Shown here piece after piece: positions 7,211 to 16,245 of a stretch of 51,957 bases of DNA. Both the position numbers and the translations under genes were made by a program. Position 1 is the stretch's first letter. Every line of letters starts with the position of its first letter. The notes below the pieces were generated by a model. The model saw only the letters and a program-made list of their open reading frames with translations, was not told where the DNA came from and searched no databases. Where the stretch lies: NCBI RefSeq assembly GCF_008974145.1, contig NZ_BJKP01000024.1, forward strand, positions 1 to 51,957, given 5' to 3'. The stretch is from Microcystis aeruginosa NIES-4325 (GTDB taxonomy: Bacteria; Cyanobacteriota; Cyanobacteriia; Cyanobacteriales; Microcystaceae).

Positions 7211-8011
7211 ATGGGATATTCTATCGAGGTAGATGGGACAAATTTTGACAGTGAAGTGATCGAGAAATCCTATCTAAATACAGTGATTTTAGACTTTTAT
7301 GCCCTGTGGTGTGGACCCTGTAAATTGGTAAAACCGATGCTGGAAAAACTGGCAAGTGAATATAATTTTATCCTAGCAAAAATAGATATAGATAAAAATC
7401 CCGAATTAGCCGAACAATACGATGTGGAAGGAGTTCCCGATGTGCGAATTGTCAGCAAGGGAGAAGTGTTACCCTGTTTTGTCGGTGCTTTGCCAGAAGA
7501 ACAAATTAGAGACTTATTTTCCCGTCTCGATTTACAATCGGAATTAGAAACAGGATTAGCAGAAATACAAGAAGCGATCGCCCTCGATAATTTGCCCGCA
7601 GCTAAACAATTATTTGATCATCTTTTTCCTAAATATCCCAACGAACCGCGATTAATTATTATGGCGGTAAAATTTCTCATGCGCCTAGAAAAATGGTCTG
7701 ATGCTTACCGATTAATCAGTGCTATTGAAGAAGAAAATCCTGTTATTAAAGGTTGGAAAACCCTCCTAGAATTTCAACAATTAAAACCAGAAAATAATCC
7801 CCTCGATCCGATATTTTTTACTGGGATTAATTTCGCTTTCAAAGAAGATTATGCCGCCGCTTTAGATAAACTGAGCAGCGTGGTAGAAGAAAGTAGAAAA
7901 TATCGTCAGGATGGGGCAAGAAAAGCCATGTTAGCTATATTTCAGATTTTGGGGGTTAGTCATCCCCTTACCCAAGAATACCAAGCAAAGTTAACATTTC
8001 TGCTCTACTAG
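7211..8011 (+). CDS. Thioredoxin-fold protein with TPR-like tail (CnoX/YbbN type)
   Basis: This 266-residue protein has a thioredoxin domain (about 1-110) with the redox motif WCGPCK at residues 33-38 and the cis-proline segment VEGVPDVRIV. It is followed by an all-helical region (about 115-266) with TPR-like repeats such as LPAAKQLFDHLFPKYPNEPRL. The arrangement is that of CnoX (YbbN), a chaperedoxin that protects proteins under oxidative stress and hands them to GroEL. Unlike E. coli YbbN, both active-site cysteines are present, so it may be redox active. AGGAG lies 8 nt before the ATG. The stop TAG is the first triplet of a dispersed repeat. Confidence 0.85.
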   Translation: MGYSIEVDGTNFDSEVIEKSYLNTVILDFYALWCGPCKLVKPMLEKLASEYNFILAKIDIDKNPELAEQYDVEGVPDVRIVSKGEVLPCFVGALPEEQIRDLFSRLDLQSELETGLAEIQEAIALDNLPAAKQLFDHLFPKYPNEPRLIIMAVKFLMRLEKWSDAYRLISAIEEENPVIKGWKTLLEFQQLKPENNPLDPIFFTGINFAFKEDYAAALDKLSSVVEESRKYRQDGARKAMLAIFQILGVSHPLTQEYQAKLTFLLY

Positions 8012-8056
8012 GTAGGGTTTACTGAAAAAGTTTGTTGGTGGGGTTAGGAGTCAGGA
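8009..8056 (+). repeat. Dispersed repeat TAGGTAGGGTT...TTGGTGGGGTTAGGAG, copy 1
   Basis: This repeat begins at the stop codon of the thioredoxin-TPR gene. The inverted copy at 36929-36980 begins at the hflX stop codon. A partial copy lies at 1568-1600. No gene is visible between here and 8155. Confidence 0.75.
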
Positions 8057-8154
8057 ATCGCTCAAAACTCAAGCAATTACCCTGGAAACTTCAACAAATA
8101 TATTCCTCGAATTTCTGTTGACAACCACCAGGGAATTGCTAGAGACAAGACAGC

Positions 8155-9633
8155 TTATTTATGGCGAATCATTTCATAGAGGGCAACGTATTCTTCTCCG
8201 GGGCGATTCCAAGAGTAATCGCATTCCATGCCTTGAATCGCTAATTTTTGGAATTCTTCTGGTTGAGTGTACCACAATTCTAATGCCCGAGACATGGCTG
8301 ATTCGAGGGCATTATTATCGGGATCAAAAAAGACAAAACCATTGCGTTCTTCTGGTTTGTGATAGGTATCATAATCGCGATCAAAAACCGTATTAACTAA
8401 ACCACCAACTCCCCGGACAATGGGAACAGTTCCATATTTTAAGCCGATTACTTGTGTCAGTCCGCAGGGTTCAAAATTACTGGGAACCACAATCATATCA
8501 GCACCCGCATAAATGAGGTGAGATAATTCCTCATTAAAGCCCAATTCAATATGAACATCAGGGTTATTATTGAGGTGATTTTTCTCGTGCCAGAACCAGT
8601 TATTAATTAACGATTCGGTGGCGGAACCTAGGAGGACAAATTGCGCCCCACGAGCTAAGGCATAATACATGGCATGGTGAACTAAATGTACGCCTTTTTG
8701 GTCATCTAAACGACCGACATAACAAATTAAGGGTTTTTCTGCTTCATCTCTTAACCAGAGTCTTTCTCGCAGTGCCTTTTTATTGCCTGCCTTCTCGGAG
8801 AAGCTATCAATACCGTAGGGTGCAGGAATAAATTTATCCACTTCTGGGTTCCAGATATTGTAATCTAAACCGTTGAGAATGCCGGTGAATTTGTGTTGAT
8901 GCTGGTGAATTGTATGGCCTAAACCGTAACTAACATCGGTGTGGTGTGCTTCCCAAGCATGGTGGGGCGAGACGGTATTGAAATAGTTGGCAAAAACGAT
9001 CCCACCTTTCATAAAATTAATCACAAAAGGATTGAAGTTATCGCGCATTCGGGCATAGCTAAAGTAGTAAGGATCGTTATTTAATCCTGTTGCCCAGAGA
9101 ATTTCCGCACCACCAAATCCTTGATGTTTAAAGTTATGGATGGTGTAGAGAACGCGCTGATTGCCCATACCATGGTATTTATAAATTTCAAACAGTAAGG
9201 GCGGAATTAAACCAGTTTGCCAGTCGTGACAATGAATTATATCGGGACGTTTATTACTTCTGAGCAAAAATTCTAAAGCAGCTTTGCAGAAGAAAGCAAA
9301 ACGCATATTATCGTCCTTACAACCGTAGTAAGTGCCGCGATTAAAGAAATTATCCCCCGAATTGGGTTGAATAAAGAAACACAAGCGCCCGTGTACCCAA
9401 CCACAAAAAACGTTACAGTGAATTGCCCCACCATACCAAGGCACCCACAGGTCCCGATAAGCCTCGTGTAAGCCCCAAATTTGGTCGTAGCGCATACAAT
9501 CATACATGGGTAGGATTAGCTCCACGCAATGACCGCGAATTTCCAATTCTCGACTCAATCCATATACCACATCCCCCAATCCCCCAGCTTTAATCACCGG
9601 GGCGCACTCAGAGGCAACCTGAACTATATACAT
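8155..9633 (-). CDS. glgA: Glycogen synthase (ADP-glucose type)
   Basis: GlgA adds glucose from ADP-glucose to the non-reducing ends of alpha-1,4-glucan, making the cell's carbon store. The ADP-glucose-binding loop KAGGLGD is at residues 15-21. HCHDWQTG, LYTIHNFKHQG, YVGRLDDQKG and the C-terminal PSNFEPCGLTQVIGLKYGTVPIVRGVGGL segment are all GT5-family landmarks, and the 492-residue length is normal. The QVASECAPVIKAGGLGDVVYGLSRELE style resembles the second cyanobacterial isoform (GlgA2), but I cannot prove the subtype. The gene stands alone on the minus strand with repeats on both sides. Confidence 0.93.
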   Translation of the reverse strand: MYIVQVASECAPVIKAGGLGDVVYGLSRELEIRGHCVELILPMYDCMRYDQIWGLHEAYRDLWVPWYGGAIHCNVFCGWVHGRLCFFIQPNSGDNFFNRGTYYGCKDDNMRFAFFCKAALEFLLRSNKRPDIIHCHDWQTGLIPPLLFEIYKYHGMGNQRVLYTIHNFKHQGFGGAEILWATGLNNDPYYFSYARMRDNFNPFVINFMKGGIVFANYFNTVSPHHAWEAHHTDVSYGLGHTIHQHQHKFTGILNGLDYNIWNPEVDKFIPAPYGIDSFSEKAGNKKALRERLWLRDEAEKPLICYVGRLDDQKGVHLVHHAMYYALARGAQFVLLGSATESLINNWFWHEKNHLNNNPDVHIELGFNEELSHLIYAGADMIVVPSNFEPCGLTQVIGLKYGTVPIVRGVGGLVNTVFDRDYDTYHKPEERNGFVFFDPDNNALESAMSRALELWYTQPEEFQKLAIQGMECDYSWNRPGEEYVALYEMIRHK

Positions 9634-9822
9634 ATATCAATAACTCCCTCGATTAATCTACAGGTCAGCTAGAAGCAATTTTTACAAAAGTATACAGTCT
9701 TCTGTGATTAATTGACTCGATCGAATTAGTTGTGGGTTGGGGAGAGGGGTGTTGGGGTATTGGGGTAGTGGGGGAATTTAGCTGAAATTTCCCTATCTCC
9801 CTATCTCGGAGTCTCCTAAAGA

Positions 9823-11247
9823 TTAACAGCGTTTTAACTGTCCTAGAAGCAAAATCACCTCATCGATGCCGTTTCTGAGGGTAGTGGCGGGTTTATCGCT
9901 GTTATTGACGGTTATGCTAAAGATTAGGGGTTGATTGTCGGCGGTTTCTAGATAACCGGCGAGAGCGATAACTCCGGTTAAAGTCCCGGTTTTTGCCTGT
10001 AATCGTCCTTCTAGGGGAGTCTGGCGAAATCTATTGGTTAAAGTGCCATCAATGCCGCCAATAGCTAAAGAACGACGATAATCAGGTTTTTCTGCCATTA
10101 TTTGTAAAATTTGACCTAAAGTATTCGGTTTAATTAGGTTTTGTCGTGATAGCCCCGAACCGTCGCCGATTTTATAACCATCGCTGTTAATTCCCAGTTT
10201 TGTTAAAGTTTCTTGCAATCCCGAGACACCGCCGAGCATTTGTAGTAGGGTTTCCGCTAGTAAATTATCGCTATTTTTATTGACTTTTTCCACCAAATAT
10301 GCTAGGGGTTCTGATTCTAAATTGGTGATTTCATCGCCGAGAATTTCTGAGCTAATTTCGGCGTTTTTAACGGTAATTCCCGCTTTTTCAAGGATATTAC
10401 GCCAGCGATCGAGGAAATATTCTGAGGGTTGGGGAATAGCTAAATTAAAATCATCTTGACTATTGATCGCCAGAGAACCAGTGATAATCAGGCGATTATT
10501 GGCTAAATTGCCCTTAATTGCCAGATTATTCGGGCTTCCTTCCGCTGCGGTGCTGGTTTGATTCTCAATTAGCCATTGTTTAGCGGCAATGGGATCAGAC
10601 CATTGTAAATCTAAGCTTTGCCCCAATTGTCGCGGTAAAAGCCTTAAAGTGACGGAATTTTCGTTTAAAACCAAACTAGAAGCACTAACTGCGTAGTCAA
10701 AAAAGACATCTTCCCATTCCCAAGTTTTTTGACTATCGGAGACGACAAAAGGACTAGCAACGACAATTAAGCGAGAAATTGAGTTAATTCCCCTTGCTTT
10801 TAACTTTTCTGCTAATTTTTCTAACTTTTCTGTGGTTATGGTTGCATCTCCCCTCCCGACTAAGGTTAAAGTCTCTAAATCGGGAGGGTTGCCTTGGGCT
10901 AAAATGGGGGTTTTCAGACGATAATCGCGGTTAAATTTGCTAAAAGCGGCGGCAGTGGTTAATAATTTCGCAGTAGAAGCGGGAGTAAAAAAGTTATTTT
11001 CGTGGAGACTATAGAGATTTTCCTGAGAATTGAGGGATTTTACTAAAATTCCCCAATAAGCGCCTTGATAATCGGGGCGGGCCAAAATGCGATCGATCCT
11101 GCTGGCTAAGTCTGCAGGACAGATAAACTGGGAAGGGGGGGAATTGTCTTGACTGATGGGGTTTGCGAGGGTGAGGGGATGGTTTACCCAGAGAAATAGG
11201 GAACAAGTCCCCAAGAGAAAAGATAATTTCGATCGGCGTGTTAGCAT
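9823..11247 (-). CDS. dacB: D-alanyl-D-alanine carboxypeptidase/endopeptidase (PBP4, DacB type)
   Basis: This peptidoglycan-trimming enzyme acts in the periplasm. Residues 1-28 form a signal peptide (LSFLLGTCSLFLWVN core). The active-site tetrad S-T-A-K is at residues 91-94, the SxN motif is SDN within NKNSDNLLAET, and the KTG motif is in QAKTGTLTG. These define the peptidase S13 family of low-molecular-mass penicillin-binding proteins, and the 474-residue length fits. The long segment between SxxK and SxN is the insert typical of PBP4. The ATG at 11245-11247 follows a promoter-sized divergent spacer shared with glutathione reductase. Confidence 0.92.
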   Translation of the reverse strand: MLTRRSKLSFLLGTCSLFLWVNHPLTLANPISQDNSPPSQFICPADLASRIDRILARPDYQGAYWGILVKSLNSQENLYSLHENNFFTPASTAKLLTTAAAFSKFNRDYRLKTPILAQGNPPDLETLTLVGRGDATITTEKLEKLAEKLKARGINSISRLIVVASPFVVSDSQKTWEWEDVFFDYAVSASSLVLNENSVTLRLLPRQLGQSLDLQWSDPIAAKQWLIENQTSTAAEGSPNNLAIKGNLANNRLIITGSLAINSQDDFNLAIPQPSEYFLDRWRNILEKAGITVKNAEISSEILGDEITNLESEPLAYLVEKVNKNSDNLLAETLLQMLGGVSGLQETLTKLGINSDGYKIGDGSGLSRQNLIKPNTLGQILQIMAEKPDYRRSLAIGGIDGTLTNRFRQTPLEGRLQAKTGTLTGVIALAGYLETADNQPLIFSITVNNSDKPATTLRNGIDEVILLLGQLKRC

Positions 11248-11421
11248 AGAATTAAATCTTGGCAGTAGTCAAATTGGCTCTAATTTAGCAGCATTAGTGA
11301 CTATATTGTGCTATTTACTCGATAGATTCGATTAGGGATTGATCCGAGATATTCGCTCTCCTTTTTGCCCTGAAAGTTTTTTGATGCCGTCAAATTTCTA
11401 TGTATTTGCGAGGATATTTTT

Positions 11422-12774
11422 ATGAGTTATGATTTTGATTTATTCGTGATTGGTGGTGGTTCTGGGGGTATTGCCACCGCTAGACGGGCGGCCGAATACG
11501 GGGCAAAAGTGGGATTAGCAGAATACGATCGCTTGGGAGGAACCTGTGTTAATCGCGGTTGTATTCCTAAAAAATTAATGGTTTATTCTAGTCGTTTTCC
11601 GCAACTATTTAAGGATGCGGAAGGTTACGGTTGGAGTCCAGTAGAGAGTCAGTTAAATTGGCAAAAATTAATTAGCGCAGTCAATCAGGAAACTATTCGT
11701 TTAAATGGCATTTATCAAAAGATGCTCGATAATTCTCAAGTGACGATTTTTCCTAATTATGCCAAGTTTCTTGATACCCATACCCTAGAGGTGGGAGAGG
11801 AGAAAATTACTGCCGATAAAATTTTAATTGCTGTGGGGGGACATCCCGTTAAACCTGATATTCTGGGGATAGAACATACAGTAGTTTCTGATGCCATGTT
11901 TCAACTGCCAGAACAACCGAAAAGAATTATAGTTTTAGGGGCAGGATATATTGGGGTAGAATTTGCTGGTATTATGCACGGATTGGGGACAGAAGTGGTG
12001 CAGTTAATCCGTAAAGACAAGATTTTAAGAGGGTTTGATGAGGATATCCGCGATGAGATTCAAGCGGAAATGATCCGTCAGGGAATTAAAATTATGCCCG
12101 AAACTTTCCCCACTTCGATCGAGAAAACTGCTGAGGGTTTAAAAGTACATATTCAGGGTCAAGAAACCTCAGAAATCTTATTTGTTGATGCCCTAGGATT
12201 AGCCGCTACTGGAAGAATCCCTAAGCTGGAAAAATTGGGCTTAGAGAATGTCAATGTCGAGGTCAAAAATCGGGCAATTGTTGTCAACGAGTATAGCCAA
12301 ACCAGTGAAGATAATATCTATGCCGTGGGCGATTGTACCGATAAAATTAATTTAACTCCCGTGGCGATTAATGAGGGGCGCGCTTTTGCCGATACAGTCT
12401 TTGGTAATAAACCCCGGTTAATGAGTTATGAAAACGTTCCTTCGGCAGTATTTTCTACTCCTGAAGCGGCGACGGTGGGATTAACAGAATTGCAAGCAAA
12501 AAAACAATATGGTGACACGGAGATTAAAGTTTATCGGTCTAAATTCCGCCCTGGTTACAATGTTTTACCAGGCCGAGAGGACAAAACTTTGATGAAATTA
12601 GTTGTCCATCAGGAAAGTGGCAAAATTCTTGGGGCGCACATGGTAGGAGATCACGCAGCCGAAATTATTCAAGGAGTAGCCATTGCCGTAAAAATGGGCG
12701 CGACAAAAGCCGATTTTGATGCCACTGTCGGCATTCACCCCAGCGCTGCCGAGGAATTCGTCACCATGCGTTAA
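11422..12774 (+). CDS. gor: Glutathione reductase
   Basis: This flavoenzyme reduces glutathione disulfide with NADPH and supports the peroxide defence of the cytosol. The FAD-binding motif VIGGGSGGIATARRAAEYGA is at about residues 9-28. The redox-active disulfide is Cys42 and Cys47 in GGTCVNRGCIPKK. The NAD(P)-binding motif is VLGAGYIGVEFAG. The second FAD motif is YAVGDCTDKINLTPVAINEGR. The C-terminal HPSAAEEFVTMR supplies the catalytic His-Glu pair. The 450-residue length is standard, and trypanothione- or mercury-specific residues are not evident. A GAGGAT box lies about 9 nt before the ATG. Confidence 0.94.
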   Translation: MSYDFDLFVIGGGSGGIATARRAAEYGAKVGLAEYDRLGGTCVNRGCIPKKLMVYSSRFPQLFKDAEGYGWSPVESQLNWQKLISAVNQETIRLNGIYQKMLDNSQVTIFPNYAKFLDTHTLEVGEEKITADKILIAVGGHPVKPDILGIEHTVVSDAMFQLPEQPKRIIVLGAGYIGVEFAGIMHGLGTEVVQLIRKDKILRGFDEDIRDEIQAEMIRQGIKIMPETFPTSIEKTAEGLKVHIQGQETSEILFVDALGLAATGRIPKLEKLGLENVNVEVKNRAIVVNEYSQTSEDNIYAVGDCTDKINLTPVAINEGRAFADTVFGNKPRLMSYENVPSAVFSTPEAATVGLTELQAKKQYGDTEIKVYRSKFRPGYNVLPGREDKTLMKLVVHQESGKILGAHMVGDHAAEIIQGVAIAVKMGATKADFDATVGIHPSAAEEFVTMR

Positions 12775-12786
12775 TTAGCAATTTTA

Positions 12787-12812
12787 GGTGTGTTAAACCA
12801 ACCTAACACACC
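12787..12812. terminator. Hairpin between convergent gor and slipin genes
   Basis: GGTGTGTTA and TAACACACC form a perfect 9-bp stem with an 8-nt loop, in the 46-bp gap between two convergent genes. T-tracts are weak on both sides, but the position fits a shared terminator. Confidence 0.6.
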
Positions 12813-12820
12813 AGAGAAAA

Positions 12821-13606
12821 TTAACCTTTTTGGCTATTGACAATTGAGCCATTTTGTGATGGTTTTTCGGTTAATTTTTGAGCAAGATTTAGGATATCGG
12901 AGGGAAGCATAATCACGGTACTGGTGTTATTTTCCGCTCCAATTTCCGTTAACATTTGTAGGCGGCGTAATTCCAAAGCGGCGGGATTTTCCATGATTAA
13001 TCGGGAAGCTTCCGCTAATTTTAAGGAGGCTTCCTGTTCTGCGGCAGCTTTAATCAAACGGGCGCGTTTTTCTCGCAATGCTTCCGCTTCCTTGGCCATG
13101 GCCCGCTGCATACCGGTGGGAATTTCCACATCTTTCATCTCCACCCGTTCGATATCGATGCCCCAGGGTTCGCTAATTTCATCGACAATTTGTTGGACCG
13201 CGTGATTAATTTTGTCCCGTTTTTGCAAGACATCATCGAGATGATTTTGACCGACGACATTTCTTAAAGTGGTCATGGCCGCTTGATAAACAGCCGCGGG
13301 GTAGGATTCGACTTTATTAATCGCTTTGCCCGGATCGATAATGCGATAGTAGAGAACCGCATTAACCTTAATTGTGACATTATCGGCGGTGACAGTTTCT
13401 TGCGGGGCGATATCGACGGTTTTGGTGCGAATATCCACCTGCATTTTTTGGTCAACTAGGGGAATAATCCAGTACAGTCCAGGGCCTTTGGTGTCTTGAT
13501 AACGCCCTAGGCGAAAGATAACACCACGCTGGTATTCTCGATCGATTTTAAAGCCATTTAACCCCAGAATGCCCGCTATCAACAGCAAGGGTGCTAAAAA
13601 TTCCAT
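12821..13606 (-). CDS. Slipin/stomatin-like SPFH membrane protein
   Basis: This 261-residue protein has one N-terminal hydrophobic segment (about residues 3-18) followed by an SPFH/Band 7 domain. Hallmarks are EYQRGVIFRLGRY, GPGLYWIIP, VDIRTKTVDIAPQETVTADNV and KDVEIPTGMQRAMAKEAEA. The Ala/Glu-rich REKRARLIKAAAEQEASLKLAEAS coiled coil at about 180-210 is where slipins oligomerise. Such proteins form ring scaffolds at the membrane and often pair with NfeD proteases, but no nfeD is adjacent here. Its precise role is unknown. It converges on gor, with a hairpin between the two stops. Confidence 0.88.
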   Translation of the reverse strand: MEFLAPLLLIAGILGLNGFKIDREYQRGVIFRLGRYQDTKGPGLYWIIPLVDQKMQVDIRTKTVDIAPQETVTADNVTIKVNAVLYYRIIDPGKAINKVESYPAAVYQAAMTTLRNVVGQNHLDDVLQKRDKINHAVQQIVDEISEPWGIDIERVEMKDVEIPTGMQRAMAKEAEALREKRARLIKAAAEQEASLKLAEASRLIMENPAALELRRLQMLTEIGAENNTSTVIMLPSDILNLAQKLTEKPSQNGSIVNSQKG

Positions 13607-13839
13607 ATTAATTACCAGTTATCGGGTTCAAGTTAATCGGTGTGCGGTGACATCTCAATTACAATCTCCTCGCTCCTGATCACTAATACATTCATTCTAG
13701 AGAGTAACCGGGCTGTCGGGGAAACTCATAACGAAATATTACAGATTTTTAGGAATTGCCTAACCAGCAGGGATGACTCGACTTCCAGACCCCGACCTGA
13801 GATAAACTACAGAATGTTATCAGAATTTACCTTGATATT

Positions 13840-14325
13840 ATGAGCGTAGTTAGCCAAGTCATCCTCAAAGCCGACGACGAACTCCGTTATCCTAGTAGTG
13901 GTGAACTACAGGGTATCGGGCAATTTTTAAAAACCGGTGAGCAGAGAATTCGCATTGCCGAGACTCTCGCTGAAAATGAGAAAAAAATCGTCGATCAGGC
14001 TCAAAAACAACTGTTCAAGAAACGTCCCGATTATAGAGCACCGGGGGGTAATGCCTACGGTCAGCGTCAATATAATCAATGCTTGCGCGATTATGGTTGG
14101 TATCTGCGTCTAGTTACCTATGGGGTATTAGCCGGAGATAAGGGGCCGATCGAACAAACCGGTCTGATCGGGGTCAAAGAGATGTATAACTCTCTTAATG
14201 TTCCCGTCCCCGGCATGGTGGAGGCGATTCGTTGTCTCAAAGAGGCCGCTTTAGGTCTTTTGACTCAAGAGGATGCTGTGGAAGCAGCCCCCTACTTCGA
14301 CTTTATCATCCAGTATATGTCCTAA
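13840..14325 (+). CDS. apcD: Allophycocyanin alpha-B subunit
   Basis: ApcD is a terminal emitter of the phycobilisome core. It replaces an ordinary ApcA subunit and passes excitation energy on to chlorophyll, mainly of photosystem I. The 161-residue length is that of allophycocyanin alpha subunits. The phycocyanobilin-binding Cys81 lies in [17 protein letters not shown], and the N-terminal [19 protein letters not shown] and [16 protein letters not shown] match the ApcD subtype rather than ApcA. The gene is alone, as apcD usually is, away from apcABC. A terminator-like structure follows. Phycobilisome genes confirm the cyanobacterial origin. Confidence 0.93.
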   Translation: MSVVSQVILKADDELRYPSSGELQGIGQFLKTGEQRIRIAETLAENEKKIVDQAQKQLFKKRPDYRAPGGNAYGQRQYNQCLRDYGWYLRLVTYGVLAGDKGPIEQTGLIGVKEMYNSLNVPVPGMVEAIRCLKEAALGLLTQEDAVEAAPYFDFIIQYMS

Positions 14326-14346
14326 GCGATCGGGACAACTCCACGG

Positions 14347-14406
14347 GCCTGAAGTCTGAAAAGGGGCAATTTTCGTCTCTTTCAGAGTTCAGGCTTGACT
14401 TTTTTC
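14347..14406 (+). terminator. apcD terminator
   Basis: Arms GCCTGAAGTCTGAAAAG (from 14347) and the near-complement ending TTCAGGC (14394) form a long imperfect stem, followed by TTGACTTTTTT. It lies 20 bp past the apcD stop. The outer arms resemble those of the hairpin at 1474-1504. Confidence 0.7.
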
Positions 14407-14512
14407 AATGATAACAAGGGCCGAATCTAAAACCTAATTGATTAAGCTAAAAGCTTTGATGTACTTAGTTTCTAACCTTTTTTTAGGTAGGAGAATTGCC
14501 AGATTCTGTTTT

Positions 14513-14547
14513 GTGCCTCTTGCCTTTTGCCTTTTGCCTCTTGCCTT
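14513..14547 (+). repeat. Heptamer repeat TTGCCTT/TTGCCTC
   Basis: About five 7-bp units of the TTGCCTT/TTGCCTC type occur in tandem. The same family is present at 33279-33296, 41889-41921 and 47743-47771. Such short tandemly repeated repetitive sequences are common in cyanobacteria. Confidence 0.8.
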
Positions 14548-14566
14548 CAGAAGCTGATAACTGATT

Positions 14567-15079
14567 ATGTTTTGGCGCATTATACTACTTACTTTTCTAA
14601 TACCATCGGTCTATGGGGTGTTTGGCTGGTCGATCGCCCAGGAGCGTTTATCATGGAGTGATTGGTTACTTGTCCGCGGTGATGAGATGAATTGGACTCT
14701 CACTAGCGAATGGCTAGAAATCATCATCTATATCCTAGCGGTAGGGATTATCCTCTCAATTGCCCTAGGATTAACTCTGTTTAGTCACTTAATGCCGGTA
14801 TTTTTCCGCAGTTGGTTTAAAAACGATATTAGCGCTGTATTATCAATTCTCGGCTGGTCTTTGGCGGTAGTCTTTATCTTCCACAAGTGGGCGGTATTTA
14901 GTCGAGTTTTAATTCTGTTAGCTGCTACTATCCTCGGTCGTCTAGAACTTCAGGAAGCAGGTTACAATAGGTGGCAAGTTTTCCTGATGCTCACCATCCT
15001 CTGCTTAGGTAGTTTTAGCTTGGGAATTTGGGCTTATAATCTTTGGGGTCACGAATTTCATCGAGTTACTACTGATTAA
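14567..15079 (+). CDS. Four-helix membrane protein, unknown
   Basis: I do not recognise this 170-residue protein. It has hydrophobic segments at about residues 4-22, 48-72, 88-120 (possibly two passes) and 135-157. The soluble loops are short, with no enzymatic motif, and the charged C-terminal tail WGHEFHRVTTD is probably exposed. Its stop is 24 bp before the start of the TPR protein, and that gene overlaps the dead permease by TAATG. The three therefore look like one operon, suggesting a membrane-linked role, possibly in polysaccharide export or cell-envelope work. The function is not supported beyond that. Confidence 0.7.
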   Translation: MFWRIILLTFLIPSVYGVFGWSIAQERLSWSDWLLVRGDEMNWTLTSEWLEIIIYILAVGIILSIALGLTLFSHLMPVFFRSWFKNDISAVLSILGWSLAVVFIFHKWAVFSRVLILLAATILGRLELQEAGYNRWQVFLMLTILCLGSFSLGIWAYNLWGHEFHRVTTD

Positions 15080-15103
15080 TCTTATCTCTAATTGTTAAAA
15101 AGT

Positions 15104-15613
15104 ATGCCCAAAAAAAATAACGATACCCTCAAACGAGTCCTAATTGTTTCCTCTGGTTTAGTATTTCTGGCTTTAATGGTGGTGCCAACTTTAGGTTTAT
15201 GGAAAAATAATAATTCTAATTCCCCCCAAGGCAATCAACCCGGGCAAGAGGCAACTATTCCCCCCGAAAAATTACAAGAAATGGTCAAAGGTTATGAGAA
15301 AATTCTCGAACGTGAACCGGATAACCCCACTGCTTTGCAAGGACTGGCCCAAGCTCGCTTACAGTTAAAAGATTTTATCGGAGCCAGGGAACCTTTAGAA
15401 AAGTTATATCAAAAATATCCCAACAATCTGGAAGTTATGCTAGTTCTTTATGGAACAAGATTACAAACTCAAGATGTTTCTGGAGCAAAAAGTCTCCTAG
15501 AAAAATTAGTCAAAAACTATCCCCAAGAACCGAAGTTTAAGGAGGAATTAACTCGTTTAAATCAAGCGATTGCGGCAGCTTCCAAACAGCAACCCCCAGA
15601 ACCTCAAAAGTAA
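15104..15613 (+). CDS. Membrane-anchored TPR protein
   Basis: This 169-residue protein starts at the ATG at 15104 (MPKKNNDTLKR), and the open frame also permits a TTG 12 nt earlier. A single hydrophobic segment at about residues 12-31 (VLIVSSGLVFLALMVVPTLGLW) is a membrane anchor. A Gln/Asn/Pro-rich linker is followed by about three TPR-like helix pairs (YEKILEREPDNPTALQGLAQARLQLKD and the next two). TPRs mediate protein binding, and the partner is unknown. The stop TAA overlaps the ATG of the former permease gene (TAATG, 15611-15615), which implies translational coupling before that gene died. Confidence 0.78.
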   Translation: MPKKNNDTLKRVLIVSSGLVFLALMVVPTLGLWKNNNSNSPQGNQPGQEATIPPEKLQEMVKGYEKILEREPDNPTALQGLAQARLQLKDFIGAREPLEKLYQKYPNNLEVMLVLYGTRLQTQDVSGAKSLLEKLVKNYPQEPKFKEELTRLNQAIAAASKQQPPEPQK

Positions 15614-15908
15614 TGAAAAAAGAATTAATTATTGAAGCTGGGCGAAGTTAAAGACAATATTGGCGGGATTTATGGCAATACCGAGAATTATTTTATTTCC
15701 TTGCTTGGCGCGATATTTTAGTTCGTTATAAGCAAACTTTTATCGGCATTGCTTGGGCATTACTGCGGCCATTTTTAACCATGTTAGTATTTACCTTTGT
15801 CTTCGGTAAATTAGCCCGTTTGCCTAGTGATGGCGCTGCCCCCTATCCGATTTTAGTCTTTGCGGGGGTCTTACCCTGACAATTTTTCGCTAGTTCTCTT
15901 GCGGAAGC

Positions 15909-16010
15909 TATAGCAAAAAATGGGTTATTTAGGACGCTTTCAATTTTCAAACTCTTATCGGTCAAGGGTTTCAGCGATTGATTGTCCTAACCACCCCGAT
16001 CTTTGCTATA
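15909..16010. mobile_element. MITE in the permease gene (TIR TAGCAAA)
   Basis: This 98-bp element starts TAGCAAA and ends TTTGCTA, between TA dinucleotides at 15909-15910 and 16009-16010. Deleting 100 bp joins GAAGC-TA-GTAATAG, which reads EASNSLIDNA and restores the permease frame. It has no coding capacity. The ends suggest mobilisation by an IS630-type transposase. Confidence 0.85.
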
Positions 16011-16149
16011 GTAATAGTTTAATCGATAATGCTAATCTAATTTCTAAGGTATATTTTCCCCGGTTAATTGTTACCATCAGTGTCGTTATTGTCAGTTTTG
16101 TTGATTTTCTGCTGTCAGGAATGATTCTGTTAGGGTTAATGGCTTGGTA

Positions 16150-16245
16150 TATAGCGGTTCTCGTACCTGTGCGGCACACTTAAAGCTTTACTGATTAAGC
16201 TGTTTAAGGTCGAGAATGTACCTTTTGTGAATGGGAAACGCTATA
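16150..16245. mobile_element. MITE in the permease gene (TIR TAGCGGTT/TAGCGTTT)
   Basis: The 92-bp element is flanked by TA at 16150-16151 and 16244-16245. The ends TATAGCGGTTCTC and (inverted) TATAGCGTTTCCC match at 11 of 13. Deleting 94 bp rejoins GLMAWY to NFLPSWR in frame. It resembles the element at 33238-33348. Confidence 0.8.

Noticed and set aside
13640-13843. 67-codon open frame before apcD
   Set aside because: It overlaps the apcD start, has no family likeness and no good ribosome-binding site, and probably lies in the apcD leader.
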